From NCBI RefSeq assembly GCF_015476545.1, contig NZ_JADMKV010000041.1, positions 1-41,266 of the forward strand: 41,266 nucleotides of DNA, written 5' to 3'. Every line of letters starts with the position of its first letter. Position 1 is the first letter of the stretch. The stretch comes from Methylobacter sp. BlB1. Lineage in GTDB: Bacteria > Pseudomonadota > Gammaproteobacteria > Methylococcales > Methylomonadaceae. The notes beneath the pieces are model-generated. The model was not told where the DNA came from and did no database searches. It saw only the letters and a list, made by a program, of their open reading frames with translations. This document shows positions 15,245-25,444 of this stretch, in pieces. The position numbers and the translations under genes are program-made.

Positions 15245-16687
15245 TTAGAAATAGTCCGCGTTGATCAGGAAATGCACGGCGATGCTGCCGAAATAACCCA
15301 GCAAAATGACGGGCATCCATTTCAAGTGACTGCTGAACGTGTAGATACCTTTTGCCTGTCCCATCAAGCCGACACCGGCAGCCGATCCAATAGCCAGCAG
15401 ACTGCCGCCCACGCCTGCGGTCAGCGTGACCAGCAGCCATTGACCTTGGGAAATATCCGGCAGCATGGTCAATACGGCATACATGATCGTACCGTTATCA
15501 ATGAACGCCGAAAAGATGCCCACCAAAATGTTGGCAATAGTCGGGTCGATTTCGCCGTATAGGAAATGCGAGGCGAGTTCCAGATAACCCAGGAAGCTCA
15601 AGCCGGCAACGCTCATCATGACGCCGTAGAAAAACAGCAGCGTGTCCCATTCCAGATTGGCTACGTTCTTGAATACATCGAACTCATGCTGGCCATTGCC
15701 TCCTATCATCGGAATGTCCATTGCGTCGGTATCCGGCGCGCCATTGGTTTTGCCAGGCGTCTTTTGCATGTAGTAGCTAAAAAACTTCAAGTAAGTCAGC
15801 CCCATCAGCATACCGGCTGCCGGCGGCAGGTCAAGGAAATTCTCAAAACAAACCGCCGTTACGATAGTCATCAGGAACAGAAAAATGATGATGCCGGCAC
15901 CACGTTTGATGACAGGCGCTTCACTGGCCGCCGCAGGTTGCGCCTTGGGAATCCAGAAATGCATGATTGCCGCAGGCAGCGCAAAGTTGACGATGGCCGG
16001 AACTAACAGCGAATAAAAACTGATGAACGGCACGACCCCTTTCTGCCAAACCAATAGCGTCGTAATATCGCCGAAAGGGCTGAACGAACCGCCGGCATTA
16101 GTGGCAATAACGACATTTACACAGGCTACGGTGATAAAACGCTTGTTGTCCTTGCCCATGGCCAGTAACACAGCCCCCATCAGCAGAGCCGTGGTCAGAT
16201 TGTTACAGACTGAGGACAGCCCGAAAGACATCCAGCCCGTTATCCAGAATAACTGCCGATAGCTGAAATTCTTGCTCAACAGCCAGATGCGCAGATTTTC
16301 AAAAACGTTCCGGTCCTCCATGGCATTGAGGTAAGCCATGGAAACCATGATAAACAAAAACAGCTCGGCAAACCCTTCCAGGCTGGCACGGAAGGCCTTT
16401 CCTGCAGATTCGCCCATGCCTCCGTTAACATAAATGAAAGCGATGAACACCCAGATCAAGCTGGCTGCAAATACCATGGGCTTTGATTTGCGAAGCTCGG
16501 TGACTTCTTCGAACATAGCAAGCACATAAGCCACGACAAAAACCGCAATTGCCGAATACCCCACCCAATGCAAGGTCAGATTTAACGGTTGCAGGGGATC
16601 CGCGGCAGCATTTTCACCCGCCAGAGCTAGCGCCGGCAGGCCAAAAGAGATTAAAGCCATCAAGTATGGCGAAAGTTTTCTAAACAT
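15245..16687 (-). CDS. nhaD: Na+/H+ antiporter NhaD
   Basis: NhaD exchanges cytoplasmic Na+ (or Li+) for external H+ and is typical of marine, halophilic and alkaliphilic bacteria. The 480-residue protein begins with a signal-like hydrophobic segment ending ALALAGENAAADP, then shows about 12-13 hydrophobic helices. Family-typical stretches are VCNNLTTALLMGAVLLAMG, NAGGSFSPFGDITTLLVW (unwound helix with the ion-site acidic residue) and FSAFIDNGTIMYAVLTM. Length matches the family. It stands alone behind its own leader, with tpx upstream on the same strand. In this window it would recycle Na+ exported by oxaloacetate decarboxylase and, if Na+-coupled, Rnf. Confidence 0.93.
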   Translation of the reverse strand: MFRKLSPYLMALISFGLPALALAGENAAADPLQPLNLTLHWVGYSAIAVFVVAYVLAMFEEVTELRKSKPMVFAASLIWVFIAFIYVNGGMGESAGKAFRASLEGFAELFLFIMVSMAYLNAMEDRNVFENLRIWLLSKNFSYRQLFWITGWMSFGLSSVCNNLTTALLMGAVLLAMGKDNKRFITVACVNVVIATNAGGSFSPFGDITTLLVWQKGVVPFISFYSLLVPAIVNFALPAAIMHFWIPKAQPAAASEAPVIKRGAGIIIFLFLMTIVTAVCFENFLDLPPAAGMLMGLTYLKFFSYYMQKTPGKTNGAPDTDAMDIPMIGGNGQHEFDVFKNVANLEWDTLLFFYGVMMSVAGLSFLGYLELASHFLYGEIDPTIANILVGIFSAFIDNGTIMYAVLTMLPDISQGQWLLVTLTAGVGGSLLAIGSAAGVGLMGQAKGIYTFSSHLKWMPVILLGYFGSIAVHFLINADYF

Positions 16688-16728
16688 AAAGCTTATGGAG
16701 AAATATTATGGAGAATCTGGACTTAAAA

Positions 16729-16761
16729 TGGCGGGCTTTAGAAGATATGGCAAGCCCGCCA
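16729..16761 (-). terminator. Hairpin between tpx and nhaD
   Basis: A perfect 10-bp stem, TGGCGGGCTT (16729-16738) with AAGCCCGCCA (16752-16761), and a 13-base loop. Read on the minus strand it is followed by TTTTAAG, so it could terminate tpx transcripts. It is also only 42 bases upstream of nhaD and could be a leader structure for that gene. Confidence 0.5.
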
Positions 16762-16852
16762 GCAGCTTGTACGCATGTTACTAGTTTACGACTGCCGACC
16801 TTCTTATTCAAACACGGCTATCGCTCTTTTTGGTAAAAACACTGTTTATAAT

Positions 16853-16869
16853 CCTTGATCAATTCAAGG
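16853..16869 (-). promoter_or_regulatory. Palindrome next to a TATAAA box, possible nhaD operator
   Basis: CCTTGA (16853-16858) and TCAAGG (16864-16869) form a perfect inverted repeat around five bases. On the minus strand it directly precedes ATTATAAAC, a plausible -10 box pointing to nhaD. The arrangement suits a repressor or activator site, but no matching -35 was found. Confidence 0.3.
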
Positions 16870-16907
16870 CGCGGAGGAATTTCTTAAGTCATCTGAACAC
16901 CTGAAGA

Positions 16908-17402
16908 TTAAAGTGCCGCCAGTGCGCTCTCGTAATCTGGCTCGTTGGCTACTTCATCAACTTGTTGCGTATAAATCACCTTGTCATTTTCATCCAGAAT
17001 GACAATGGCGCGAGCCGCCAAACCGGCAAGAATGGTGTCGGTAATACGGACGCCGTAGTCATCGGTAAAACTGGAACGGAAGGTTGACAGCGGAATCACA
17101 TTTTTGAGACCTTCCGCTTCACAAAAGCGGGCTTGCGCAAAAGGCAGATCCGCCGAAACCACCAGAACGACGGTATTGTCCAGGCGTGAGGCCTTTTCAT
17201 TGAACTTACGCGTTGACGCGGCGCATACGGGCGTATCAAGACTCGGCACGATATTCAGAATTTTTCTTTTACCTGCATAGGTCGCCAGCGTCACTTCCTG
17301 CAATTTGCCGTTGACCAATGTAAAGTCCGGCGCCTTGCTGCCGACTGCGGGCAATTCACCCGATGTATGTAACGGTTTGCCTTGAAATTTAATTGTAGCC
17401 AT
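16908..17402 (-). CDS. tpx: Thiol peroxidase (atypical 2-Cys peroxiredoxin)
   Basis: Tpx reduces hydrogen and alkyl peroxides in the cytoplasm or periplasm using thioredoxin. The 164-residue sequence has the thioredoxin-like fold signature [11 protein letters not shown], the peroxidatic cysteine in [15 protein letters not shown] (Cys60), and the resolving cysteine in QARFCEAEG (Cys94). These positions match Tpx exactly, as does the C-terminal [15 protein letters not shown] strong ribosome site, TGGAGGAT, precedes the ATG. It lies alone between der and nhaD, with a possible terminator 147 bases downstream. Confidence 0.97.
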   Translation of the reverse strand: MATIKFQGKPLHTSGELPAVGSKAPDFTLVNGKLQEVTLATYAGKRKILNIVPSLDTPVCAASTRKFNEKASRLDNTVVLVVSADLPFAQARFCEAEGLKNVIPLSTFRSSFTDDYGVRITDTILAGLAARAIVILDENDKVIYTQQVDEVANEPDYESALAAL

Positions 17403-17466
17403 CGTTTGTATCCTCCAGGTGGGTAATCAATTTACACATGTCGACTTTAACGTTTCGATAACGCTG

Positions 17467-17483
17467 ATGAGCAATCTGCTCAT
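17467..17483 (-). repeat. Hairpin downstream of der
   Basis: ATGAGCA (17467-17473) and TGCTCAT (17477-17483) form a perfect 7-bp stem with a 3-base loop between the der stop and the tpx start. No U-tract follows, so it is at best a weak terminator of the bamB-der unit or part of the tpx control region. Confidence 0.3.
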
Positions 17484-17509
17484 TGCTTGCCTGCCCATCA
17501 CCCCTGGCA

Positions 17510-18910
17510 TCACTTTTTACTTTTGTTATGCTTTACCAGCCGCTTGCGTTTTTGTATTTGGCGCTCGGTCAATTTGTTTTTCTTGCCGTGAAAGGGATTG
17601 GCCGGCGATTTGAATTCCAGACGGATAGGCGTTCCTTTCAGACCTAGCTTGTCGCGGAAATAGTTCATTAAATAACGCTTATAGGCATTCGGCAACACAT
17701 CGGTCTGAACGCCGTGTATGACTACAATAGGCGGATTGCGGCCGCCCTGGTGGGCATATTTAAGCTTGATCCGGCGCCCGTTCACCAAAGGTGGCTGATG
17801 CGCAGCCGTCGCTTCGCTCAATATCCGTGTCAGTGCCGGCGTGCTCATGTCGAGCATGGCCGAATCGTACAGGGTATGCACGACATCGAACAGTTTGCCG
17901 ACGCCGCTGCCGTGCAGCGCGGAAATCGGGTGTTTTTCAGCAAAATCCAGAAACGACAGTTTGACATCCATCTGCCGCTTGACGGTTTCTTTCTGCTCCG
18001 TGGTCAAGCCATCCCATTTGTTCAGGCCGATAATCAGGGCCCTGCCCGCTTCCAGCACGAGTCCCAGCAAATGCGCATCCTGATCGGTGATGCCTTCGCT
18101 GGCGTCTATCAGATAAATGACGACGTTGGCTTTTTCAATCGCCTGCAATGACTTGATGACGCTGAACTTTTCGATGCCTAGAGACACTTTTGAGCGCCGG
18201 CGCATACCGGCCGTATCGATCAGCGTGAACTGCCTGCCGTCACGCTCAAACGGAATATAAATACTGTCGCGCGTCGTGCCGGGCTCATCGAACACGACCA
18301 CGCGCTCTTCGCCTAACAACCGGTTGACCAGTGTCGATTTGCCGACGTTCGGCCGGCCGACCACGGCAATGCCGATGCCGCTGATGCCGTCACGCAGGTC
18401 TTCTGCCTCTTTATCGGGAGGCGGCAGCAACCGGTCGGCGCGCGCCAATAATTCGGGTATGCCACGGCCATGTGTCGCGGCGATTTGTACCGGCTCGCCC
18501 AGCGCCAGTGAATGAAAGTCGGCAGCCGCCACATCGCCATGTATGCCGTCGACCTTATTCATGACCAGGATGACCGGCTTGTTCAGTTTTCTAAGCGTGT
18601 CAGCGATAACCTGATCGGACGCATTCAACCCTTCGCGCGCATCGACCATGAAAAAAACGACATCGGCTTCATCGAGCGCGATCTGCACCTGTTTTTTGGC
18701 ACAGCTATCGATGCCTTCCGCATCGTCGGCTATGCCGCCGGTATCGACCACCAGACAGGCGCGGCTGCCGTGTTTGACGCGTCCGTACTGCCTGTCTCTG
18801 GTCAGACCGGGATAATCGGCCACCAGCGCCTCGCGGCTGCGTGTTAAATAATTGAACAATGTGGACTTGCCGACATTAGGGCGCCCAACCAGGGCTATTA
18901 CAGGTAACAT
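17510..18910 (-). CDS. der: Ribosome biogenesis GTPase Der (EngA)
   Basis: Der is an essential GTPase with two G domains that assists 50S subunit assembly. The 466-residue protein shows the first P-loop GRPNVGKST (residues 9-17) with DTGG and NKVD, and a second P-loop [16 protein letters not shown] with DTAGMRR and NKWD. A C-terminal KH-like domain with [16 protein letters not shown] follows, and the tail is very basic ([20 protein letters not shown]). It is the last gene of the yfgM-bamB-der run, starting 5 bases after the bamB stop, so it is probably cotranscribed, as in E. coli. Confidence 0.98.
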   Translation of the reverse strand: MLPVIALVGRPNVGKSTLFNYLTRSREALVADYPGLTRDRQYGRVKHGSRACLVVDTGGIADDAEGIDSCAKKQVQIALDEADVVFFMVDAREGLNASDQVIADTLRKLNKPVILVMNKVDGIHGDVAAADFHSLALGEPVQIAATHGRGIPELLARADRLLPPPDKEAEDLRDGISGIGIAVVGRPNVGKSTLVNRLLGEERVVVFDEPGTTRDSIYIPFERDGRQFTLIDTAGMRRRSKVSLGIEKFSVIKSLQAIEKANVVIYLIDASEGITDQDAHLLGLVLEAGRALIIGLNKWDGLTTEQKETVKRQMDVKLSFLDFAEKHPISALHGSGVGKLFDVVHTLYDSAMLDMSTPALTRILSEATAAHQPPLVNGRRIKLKYAHQGGRNPPIVVIHGVQTDVLPNAYKRYLMNYFRDKLGLKGTPIRLEFKSPANPFHGKKNKLTERQIQKRKRLVKHNKSKK

Positions 18911-18915
18911 ATTTT

Positions 18916-20109
18916 TTATAAGGATCGAGCTCTTAAGGCGGCAAGCGTGCCGTCTTTAGCATAAACGTAAACGGTATTGTCTACCACGAGGGGTTTGGCA
19001 TCTATAGCGCTGTCGGTCACTTGGACGCGAGCCAGCTGTCTGCCGTCGCTAGTGGACAGCCAATGCACATAACCTTCCAAATCGCCGACCACGACATTAC
19101 TTTCATAAGTGGCCGGAGCTGTCAGTTTTCTTTGATGCAGATCTTGTTGTTTCCATAATGAGGCGCCGGTGCGCTGTTCCAACTGCCAAACATCGCTCTT
19201 TGAATCTGTTAGATACAAATAGCGCCAGTCGCTGGCCATACCTGAGGAAGACGAAATCGACTCGTTGCGCCACATGACGTCACCGTCTCCTGCCGAAACC
19301 GCTGCGATGCCGCCCTGATAACTGGCGATATAGATAACGCCATCCGTTTCAATCGGGTCCACATCGAGATCGACTAGCCTTTCAACTTCGGAACGTCCTG
19401 TCGGAAGCACAATGCTGGTTTCCCAGATATGCTTGCCATCGTTCAGACGCAAGGCAATCAGCTTGCCGTTGTCATACCCGCCAATGACGTTATCACCGCT
19501 GATCAGCAGCGAACCGGTTCCTCTCACACTAAGCGCCGGCACGCTCTGCTCGTAGCTCCACAGTTTACCGCCGGATTTCTCATCCAGCGCAGTAACAGAA
19601 CCGTCTGTAGTCCGGACGACAACAACCCCATTGGCGATGACAGGCACTGAAAGCACTTCACTGGACACGCCGGCTTTCCAGAGCAATTGCCCGTTTTCAA
19701 AGTTTAGAGCCACAACTTCAGCGTCGCTGGTACCCAAAATCACGGTACCGGCACCCAGCCCCGGACCGCCGGAAAAGTGAAATTCGGTTTCTGCTTCCCA
19801 GCTCAGATCACCCGTACTCAGCTCTCTGGCCTGCACCAGACCTTCTCTATCCGCGGCCAGTATTTTCCCGGCGCCTATGGCCGGAACAAGCTTTAACGTA
19901 TGTTCATCCGCGCCGACACCGATGCTTTTTTTCCAAAGCACTTCGACCTGGATCTCAGGTGTAATTTCACCTAATACCGCAGGAGGATCGGTATTGTCTT
20001 CCCCCCCCGTAAAGTAATCGGTTATGCCTGAAAGCGACTCACCAGCAGTGTCCAATGCCGCACAACCAGTCAATACAAGGCAAGCTAATAAAAGCGTAAT
20101 TAAGCGCAT
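18916..20109 (-). CDS. bamB: Outer membrane assembly lipoprotein BamB
   Basis: BamB is a periplasmic eight-bladed beta-propeller lipoprotein that binds BamA and speeds outer membrane protein insertion. The 397-residue protein has a lipoprotein signal with lipobox LTGC (Cys16) and repeated PQQ-type blade motifs such as [33 protein letters not shown] and [15 protein letters not shown]. The ATG shares one base with the yfgM stop (TAATG), which implies translational coupling. A run of eight G residues (minus strand; 20001-20008) in codons 34-37 could be prone to slippage. Placement between yfgM and der matches the conserved cluster. Confidence 0.96.
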   Translation of the reverse strand: MRLITLLLACLVLTGCAALDTAGESLSGITDYFTGGEDNTDPPAVLGEITPEIQVEVLWKKSIGVGADEHTLKLVPAIGAGKILAADREGLVQARELSTGDLSWEAETEFHFSGGPGLGAGTVILGTSDAEVVALNFENGQLLWKAGVSSEVLSVPVIANGVVVVRTTDGSVTALDEKSGGKLWSYEQSVPALSVRGTGSLLISGDNVIGGYDNGKLIALRLNDGKHIWETSIVLPTGRSEVERLVDLDVDPIETDGVIYIASYQGGIAAVSAGDGDVMWRNESISSSSGMASDWRYLYLTDSKSDVWQLEQRTGASLWKQQDLHQRKLTAPATYESNVVVGDLEGYVHWLSTSDGRQLARVQVTDSAIDAKPLVVDNTVYVYAKDGTLAALRARSL

Positions 20110-20756
20110 TATTTTTGACTTTGCACAATTTCTGGAGCAGTCAAATCATCGATTTTAAATTGCAACAACGGTGATTGAGATCCATTTCTTAACGCATTCT
20201 GATAAGAAGTGCGCGCTTCATCACGGCGATCCATAGCGACGTATAGGTCGCCCAGTAATTCATCATAGATAGCCGTAAAACCTGATGAGGCGGCCGGGTC
20301 AACCTTATTGATGACCTGTAGCCCCTGTTCGTATTCGCCTGTCGCGAGCATCAGACGCACCAGTCTGACCCGGGCGATGTGGCTCACTTCGTCATTGGAT
20401 TTTGCCGCAAGTTTTTCCAGGGTCTGCTTGGCGGCAGCCAGATCGCCCTTCTGAACTTGCAGCTTTGCCTCCATCAGTCCGCTGTATGACGCATATTCGG
20501 TCTTGCCGAACTCTGCTTGCGCGCGCTCGGCCAATTTTTCAGCCGATTCCTTATTACCGGCATCAGCCGCTGACAGTAACTGATCGTATAAGGCTGAAGC
20601 TTGCGCCGCCTGATCTTTCTTATAATCTCGCCAGTAGTTCCAGCCCAGAATAAGGACGATGCCCACCGCCAGACCGGTAATGGTTGATACGCCGTTTTCT
20701 TTCCACCATTTTTTTAACGCTTCTACCTGTTCTTCTTCTGTATCGTAAATTGCCAC
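20109..20756 (-). CDS. yfgM: YfgM-family TPR protein
   Basis: YfgM is a single-pass inner membrane protein with periplasmic tetratricopeptide repeats. In E. coli it associates with SecYEG and the chaperone PpiD. The 215-residue sequence starts with the family signature YDTEEEQVEALKKWWKENG, followed by a membrane helix (about residues 23-41) ending in WNYWRDYKK, and TPR-like helices to the end (for example AKQTLEKLAAKSNDEVSHIARV). Length and position between hisS and bamB agree with the family. hisS ends 69 bases upstream. Confidence 0.93.
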   Translation of the reverse strand: MAIYDTEEEQVEALKKWWKENGVSTITGLAVGIVLILGWNYWRDYKKDQAAQASALYDQLLSAADAGNKESAEKLAERAQAEFGKTEYASYSGLMEAKLQVQKGDLAAAKQTLEKLAAKSNDEVSHIARVRLVRLMLATGEYEQGLQVINKVDPAASSGFTAIYDELLGDLYVAMDRRDEARTSYQNALRNGSQSPLLQFKIDDLTAPEIVQSQK

Positions 20757-20825
20757 GTGCTTTCTCTTTCTGTAATTATTTAAGGAAACGGTAAAGTTGC
20801 GCCCGACAGATACTGCCCTAATCCA

Positions 20826-22103
20826 TCAGGATTGCAGATGCTCTTTAAAAAATGCAATGGCTTGCGTCAGGGACAAGGTCTGCTGCTCTTGCTCATGCCG
20901 TAAGGATTTGATGCCGACTTCGCCGCGACTGACTTCATCATCACCCAAAATGAGGGCGTATTCGGCGCCGATTTTATCGGCCTTTTTAAACTGGCTTTTA
21001 AAACTGCCGCCGCCGCAATTGACCTGAAGCTTCAAGCCGGGAATTTCATTCCTGATGGCTTCGGCAAAACGCAAGCCTTCCTTTTCGGCTTTCTCGCCTA
21101 CGCGGATCATGTAAACGTCTACCGGTCTTGCCACGGGAACATTGTCCAGCGTTTCCATCAAGGCCAGCAACCGTTCCATGCCCATGGCGAAACCGACCGC
21201 ATGATTGGCTTTGCCGCCCAGCTGCTCGATCAGGCTGTCATAGCGGCCGCCCGCACAAACCGTACCCTGCGCACCCAGCTCGTCCGTCACCCATTCAAAA
21301 ACGGTCTTGCCGTAATAATCGAGTCCTCGCACCAATCTGGAGTTGAGTTCGTAGGCGATGCCCAGATCATCGAGTGTGGCAGTCAGGGTAGTAAAATGAT
21401 TGCGGCTGTCATCGCCCAGATAATCCATTAATTCGGGCGCATTGGCGACTACCTCTTTCATGGCCGGATTCTTGGTATCGAGAATGCGCAACGGGTTGGT
21501 ATTCAGGCGGCGCAAGCTGTCTTCATCCAGCAGATCCAGATGCCCCTGGAGATAGCTGACCAGTTTTTCACGGTAAGCCACCCGCTCTGCAATCGTGCCT
21601 AGCGAGTTGAGCTGCAATGTGACTTTATTGCGGATGCCAAGCTTTTTCCATAAACGGTCGATCATCAGAATCAGCTCGACATCGATATCCGGCCCTGCCA
21701 TACCGTAGGCTTCCACGCCCAGTTGAAAAAACTGGCGATAGCGGCCTTTCTGTGGCCGCTCATGGCGATACATAGGCCCATAATACCATAACCGGTGAAC
21801 CTGGTTATGCAGCAAGCCATGTTCCAGACAGGCCCTGAGGCAGCCGGCCGTACCTTCGGGCCTCAGTGTCAAGGAGTCACCGTTCCTGTCTTCGAACGTA
21901 TACATTTCTTTCTCGACAATATCGGTGACTTCGCCGATAGAGCGTTTGAAAAGTTCTGTTTTTTCTACGATAGGCAGCCGGATTTCGCTGTAGCCATAAG
22001 CGCCGAGCACGTCTCTGATGATGTGCTCCGCATATTGCCAGAGCGGTGCCTGATCGGGAAGCACGTCGTGCATCCCGCGAATTGCTTGAATATTATTTGC
22101 CAT
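20826..22103 (-). CDS. hisS: Histidyl-tRNA synthetase
   Basis: HisS charges tRNA-His. The 425-residue protein has the class II core: motif 1 near [19 protein letters not shown], motif 2 [19 protein letters not shown] with [19 protein letters not shown], the histidine-specific [15 protein letters not shown] and [14 protein letters not shown], and a C-terminal anticodon-binding domain (about 325-425). The N-terminus [14 protein letters not shown] is the usual one. It starts 17 bases after the pilW stop. In many gammaproteobacteria rodZ and ispG lie between pilW/rlmN and hisS; neither is present here. Confidence 0.98.
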   Translation of the reverse strand: MANNIQAIRGMHDVLPDQAPLWQYAEHIIRDVLGAYGYSEIRLPIVEKTELFKRSIGEVTDIVEKEMYTFEDRNGDSLTLRPEGTAGCLRACLEHGLLHNQVHRLWYYGPMYRHERPQKGRYRQFFQLGVEAYGMAGPDIDVELILMIDRLWKKLGIRNKVTLQLNSLGTIAERVAYREKLVSYLQGHLDLLDEDSLRRLNTNPLRILDTKNPAMKEVVANAPELMDYLGDDSRNHFTTLTATLDDLGIAYELNSRLVRGLDYYGKTVFEWVTDELGAQGTVCAGGRYDSLIEQLGGKANHAVGFAMGMERLLALMETLDNVPVARPVDVYMIRVGEKAEKEGLRFAEAIRNEIPGLKLQVNCGGGSFKSQFKKADKIGAEYALILGDDEVSRGEVGIKSLRHEQEQQTLSLTQAIAFFKEHLQS

Positions 22104-22120
22104 GTGTATGATAGGGTCTG

Positions 22121-22885
22121 TTATCGCTTAACAGACTGAGTCTTTTTTGCTTCGTCTGAAAGGGGGAATTTTTCCAATAATTGCTGCCGGTATTCTTCGG
22201 CCGGCTCCTGATTGCCTAGCGCACGCTCAGCCTGCATCGCGTACCATAAGGTTTCAGCCGTATGAGGCGCTACAGCAAGATAGCGCTGCAAATAGCCTTT
22301 CGCCGCCCAATACTCGCCTTTTTTATAGCTGAGCTTTTGCATTTCCAGCAATGCCGGCGCATAGGCCGCATTTGCATCCAATGCCTGCCGGAAATACGTT
22401 TCGGCTTGTTGCGGCTGCCCCATGCCGACATGGCACCGGCCGAGGTTGGTCAATGCCATCCACGGCCTGTCATTCAGAGGAGTGGAGGATGCCTGGGTCA
22501 ATAAGGCGGTACCCTCTTCATATTTGCCTCGCTCGCAAAGGAAACGGCCATAATTGTTTTGCGCGCCCAGATCATCGGGCGCCAGTTTCAATCCTGTCTC
22601 ATAATGATCATTGGCTTCGTCATACAGGTTGATTTTTTCATACAGAAAAGCCAGCGCATTATGCACTTTGACATTATCCGGGTCTTTCTTCAGCGCCACC
22701 AGCAGGTTCTCTCTAGCCAACTCCAGCTTGTTCATGCCCATATAGCGCACGCCCAGCTGTAGGTGGACATCAGCAGACTCTTTATTTTTTGCGCTTGCCC
22801 CACCCATCCCGGCGCAGGCGGTCAATGCCGACGCTAACAAAACGCTGCTAAAAAACTTAATGGCTTTGCTTGATTCAGGCTGCAC
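22121..22885 (-). CDS. pilW: Type IV pilus biogenesis/stability lipoprotein PilW (PilF)
   Basis: PilW/PilF is an outer membrane lipoprotein with tetratricopeptide repeats that helps secretin PilQ multimerise for type IV pili. The protein (254 residues from GTG 22885) has a lipoprotein signal with lipobox LTAC (Cys24) and at least four TPR units, for example [39 protein letters not shown] and [20 protein letters not shown]. No ATG is available before the signal. GTG 22885 has GAG eight bases upstream; TTG 22900 is the other choice. Either overlaps the rlmN end (11 or 26 bases). No other pilus gene is in the window; its place after rlmN is conserved. Confidence 0.88.
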   Translation of the reverse strand: MQPESSKAIKFFSSVLLASALTACAGMGGASAKNKESADVHLQLGVRYMGMNKLELARENLLVALKKDPDNVKVHNALAFLYEKINLYDEANDHYETGLKLAPDDLGAQNNYGRFLCERGKYEEGTALLTQASSTPLNDRPWMALTNLGRCHVGMGQPQQAETYFRQALDANAAYAPALLEMQKLSYKKGEYWAAKGYLQRYLAVAPHTAETLWYAMQAERALGNQEPAEEYRQQLLEKFPLSDEAKKTQSVKR

Positions 22886-23987
22886 GTTCGGAACTCGCAA
22901 GTTTGATTTTCAGATGTCTACGACTTTTATCCGCGACTTTCCCAACCAGTTGGCCGCAGGCAGCATCAATATCTTCGCCGCGCGTGCGTCTGACTGTCGT
23001 GACAATCCCGGCCTCGTTCAAAAGCATTCTGAAACGGTTGATCGTCTCGTCGCTGGAACACCGATAAGGGGAGTTCGGAAAAGGATTGAACGGTATCAGA
23101 TTCAGTTTTGATGGTATGTTTTTCAATAATTTAATCAATCCCCGCGCATCCTGCAGCGAGTCATTCACACCTTCCAGCATCACGTATTCAAACGTAATCT
23201 TGCGGCGCGGCGCAATCTTGACGTTTTCTCTACAGGCTGCCATCAGCTCTTTGAGCGGGTATTTTTTATTGATGGGAACCAGTTCATCCCTCAGTTCATC
23301 GGTCACGGCATGCAGCGATACCGCCAAGCTTACGTCGCAGACTTCGGTCAACCGATACATGGCCGGTACAACGCCGGAAGTGCTGATCGTGACGCGGCGC
23401 TTGGACAGCCCGTAGGCGAAATCATCCATCATCAGGTTCATAGCCGCAACGACATTATCAAAGTTCAGCAACGGCTCACCCATGCCCATCATGACGACAT
23501 TAGTGATGCGGTTATCGAAGCCCAGACGCTTCTGTGCGACAAATAGCTGCCCGATAATTTCTACCGTCGTCAGGTTGCGGTTAAAACCCTGCTGGGCCGT
23601 GGAGCAAAACGAGCAGGCCAAAGCGCAGCCGATCTGCGAAGACACACACAGTGTTCCGCGCCCTTCCTCCGGAATGAAGACCGTCTCCACACGGTTGCCG
23701 CACTGGGTCTGCATCGCCCACTTGCAGGTACCGTCTGTAGCAACTTGCTCAACTACAATGTCGGGCGCTTCAATGCAGCAGTGTTCGTTTAAATAAGCGC
23801 GCAACGGCTTGCTTAAATTGGTCATCAGGTCGAAGTCTTGAACGTCTTCCTGATAAATCCATTTAAGCAGTTGCGTTGCGCGAAAAGGTTTCTCGCCGAT
23901 CTCGACAAAAAAAGCCGAGAGGCCTTTTCTGTCGAAATCCAGGAGATTGATGCGTCTTTGATTAGCGGGTGCGTGCACAGAGTTCAT
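22875..23987 (-). CDS. rlmN: Dual-specificity 23S rRNA/tRNA C2-methyladenosine methyltransferase RlmN
   Basis: RlmN is a radical-SAM enzyme that methylates A2503 of 23S rRNA and A37 of some tRNAs. The 370-residue protein (start [10 protein letters not shown]) has the cluster motif CALACSFC (Cys121, 125, 128), the [11 protein letters not shown]-binding motif, and the C-terminal catalytic Cys344 in [11 protein letters not shown] longer in-frame start exists at 24122, but it would lie deep inside ndk; ATG 23987 gives the standard length. It still overlaps the ndk end by 26 bases, which suggests coupled translation. The order ndk-rlmN-pilW is conserved. Confidence 0.97.
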   Translation of the reverse strand: MNSVHAPANQRRINLLDFDRKGLSAFFVEIGEKPFRATQLLKWIYQEDVQDFDLMTNLSKPLRAYLNEHCCIEAPDIVVEQVATDGTCKWAMQTQCGNRVETVFIPEEGRGTLCVSSQIGCALACSFCSTAQQGFNRNLTTVEIIGQLFVAQKRLGFDNRITNVVMMGMGEPLLNFDNVVAAMNLMMDDFAYGLSKRRVTISTSGVVPAMYRLTEVCDVSLAVSLHAVTDELRDELVPINKKYPLKELMAACRENVKIAPRRKITFEYVMLEGVNDSLQDARGLIKLLKNIPSKLNLIPFNPFPNSPYRCSSDETINRFRMLLNEAGIVTTVRRTRGEDIDAACGQLVGKVADKSRRHLKIKLASSERAA

Positions 23988-24393
23988 TGTCTGAGAAAAA
24001 GAAAGCGATTTCTCTTTTGGCCGTTTCCAGCGCATCGGAGCCATGCACGGCGTTTTCGTCGATGCTGTTGGCGAAATCGGCACGGATAGTACCAGGTGCT
24101 GCTTCTTTAGGATTGGTAGCACCCATCAGTTCGCGATTTTTCAGAACCGCATTTTCACCTTCCAATACCTGCATAATGACCGGGCCTGAAATCATGAAAG
24201 CCACCAGGTCTTTGAAAAAGCCGCGCTCTTTGTGTTCAGCATAAAAGCCTTCGGCCTGTTCTTGCGTTAAATGCACCATTTTAGCGGCAACGATTTGTAA
24301 GCCATTTTTCTCAAAGCGGCTGTAGATTTCGCCGATAACATTTTTTGCTACAGCGTCAGGTTTGATGATTGAAAAAGTGCGTTCTATCGCCAT
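23962..24393 (-). CDS. ndk: Nucleoside diphosphate kinase
   Basis: Ndk balances nucleoside triphosphate pools by transferring the ATP gamma-phosphate through a phosphohistidine. The 143-residue sequence starts [15 protein letters not shown] and contains the catalytic His117 in [13 protein letters not shown]. Length and motifs are those of the family. The final seven residues (ELCARTR) are encoded in DNA that also encodes the start of rlmN. A TATAAT box lies 49 bases upstream, so ndk probably begins the ndk-rlmN-pilW-hisS-yfgM-bamB-der transcription unit. Confidence 0.98.
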   Translation of the reverse strand: MAIERTFSIIKPDAVAKNVIGEIYSRFEKNGLQIVAAKMVHLTQEQAEGFYAEHKERGFFKDLVAFMISGPVIMQVLEGENAVLKNRELMGATNPKEAAPGTIRADFANSIDENAVHGSDALETAKREIAFFFSDNELCARTR

Positions 24394-24441
24394 GTGTTTT
24401 AAAACTCCGAATTTAAATAAATAATTAATTAATAAATGCTT

Positions 24442-24447
24442 ATTATA
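24442..24447 (-). promoter_or_regulatory. -10 box of a probable ndk promoter
   Basis: A perfect TATAAT (minus strand) lies 49 bases before the ndk ATG in an AT-rich leader that follows the secF stop. The -35 region is a poor match to TTGACA, so strength is uncertain. Confidence 0.5.
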
Positions 24448-24488
24448 ACCGATTGACGGCCGTTCTTGTAGCCACTTAGCCGTTAACG

Positions 24489-25424
24489 CTAAGGCAAATC
24501 GTCGATTTCAGCGGTTTCTTTTTTGACCGACATCAGGTCTTTTCTCGATACGCCCAACCACAGTACGATAGGACTTGCGACCAGCACCGACGAGTAAATG
24601 CCGAACACGATACCGATAGTCAACGCCAGCGCAAAATTATGCAGCGCTTCACCGCCGAAGAAAAACATCGCCAATACCATCGTCTGCGTCATAAAGTGCG
24701 TAATAATGGTACGAGACATCGTCGTTGTGATGGCGTTATCGATCATGTCGGGAACGCTCGTATCGCGCATCTTGTGGAAATTTTCCCGTACCCGGTCGAA
24801 TACCACGACCGATTCGTTGACCGAATAGCCTAATATCGCCAATATGCCGGCCAGCACCGGCAGCGTGAATTCCCATTGAAAAAACGCGAACATGCCGAGA
24901 ATAATCACGATATCGTGCATGTTGGCGATAATAGCCGCCAAGGCGAAACGCCACTCGAAGCGGATAGCCAAATACAACATAATCCCCGCTATGACTAACA
25001 GCATAGCCAGTCCGCCGCTTTCAAACAATTCCTGGCCGACTTGCGGCCCAACAAACTCGACGCTACGTAATACGACACTGGAATCCTGCTCTTTCAGTTT
25101 TGCCAATATTACTTCGCTCAATTTGGTGTCGTTGGTTTCAGGCATCATCGGCACACGGATTAATACTTCCTTTACACTGCCGAAATTCTGCACCGAAAAA
25201 TCGGGTATTTTTTGATCTTCCAATACTTTTCGAATCGCTTCGACGTTGGCCGGCTGATTGTAGCCGACTTCGATTTGAAGACCGCCGGTAAAGTCCAAGC
25301 CAAAATTAAGTCCCTTAAAGCTTAAGGCCAGTATCGCCAAAATAAAAGTAACTAACGAAATGGTCGTGGTAAGCCGACCATAACGCATAAACGGAATATC
25401 GTGTTTAATTTTAAAAAGTTCCAT
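24489..25424 (-). CDS. secF: Protein translocase subunit SecF
   Basis: SecF pairs with SecD to use the ion gradient for late steps of protein export and membrane insertion through SecYEG. The 311-residue protein has six hydrophobic helices, the N-terminal [18 protein letters not shown] motif, the periplasmic P4 domain (about residues 55-130), and [17 protein letters not shown] in the conserved helix-4 region. RND-type topology and length match. It starts 20 bases after secD and is the last gene of the tgt-yajC-secD-secF run. In some Na+-adapted bacteria SecDF uses Na+; the sequence alone does not settle that here. Confidence 0.98.
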   Translation of the reverse strand: MELFKIKHDIPFMRYGRLTTTISLVTFILAILALSFKGLNFGLDFTGGLQIEVGYNQPANVEAIRKVLEDQKIPDFSVQNFGSVKEVLIRVPMMPETNDTKLSEVILAKLKEQDSSVVLRSVEFVGPQVGQELFESGGLAMLLVIAGIMLYLAIRFEWRFALAAIIANMHDIVIILGMFAFFQWEFTLPVLAGILAILGYSVNESVVVFDRVRENFHKMRDTSVPDMIDNAITTTMSRTIITHFMTQTMVLAMFFFGGEALHNFALALTIGIVFGIYSSVLVASPIVLWLGVSRKDLMSVKKETAEIDDLP

Positions 25425-25444
25425 TGAATCCTCAAATACTATCT

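Noticed and set aside
23988-24122. Longer N-terminus for RlmN
   Set aside because: It would extend 45 codons into ndk and adds residues absent from the family; ATG 23987 gives the normal length.
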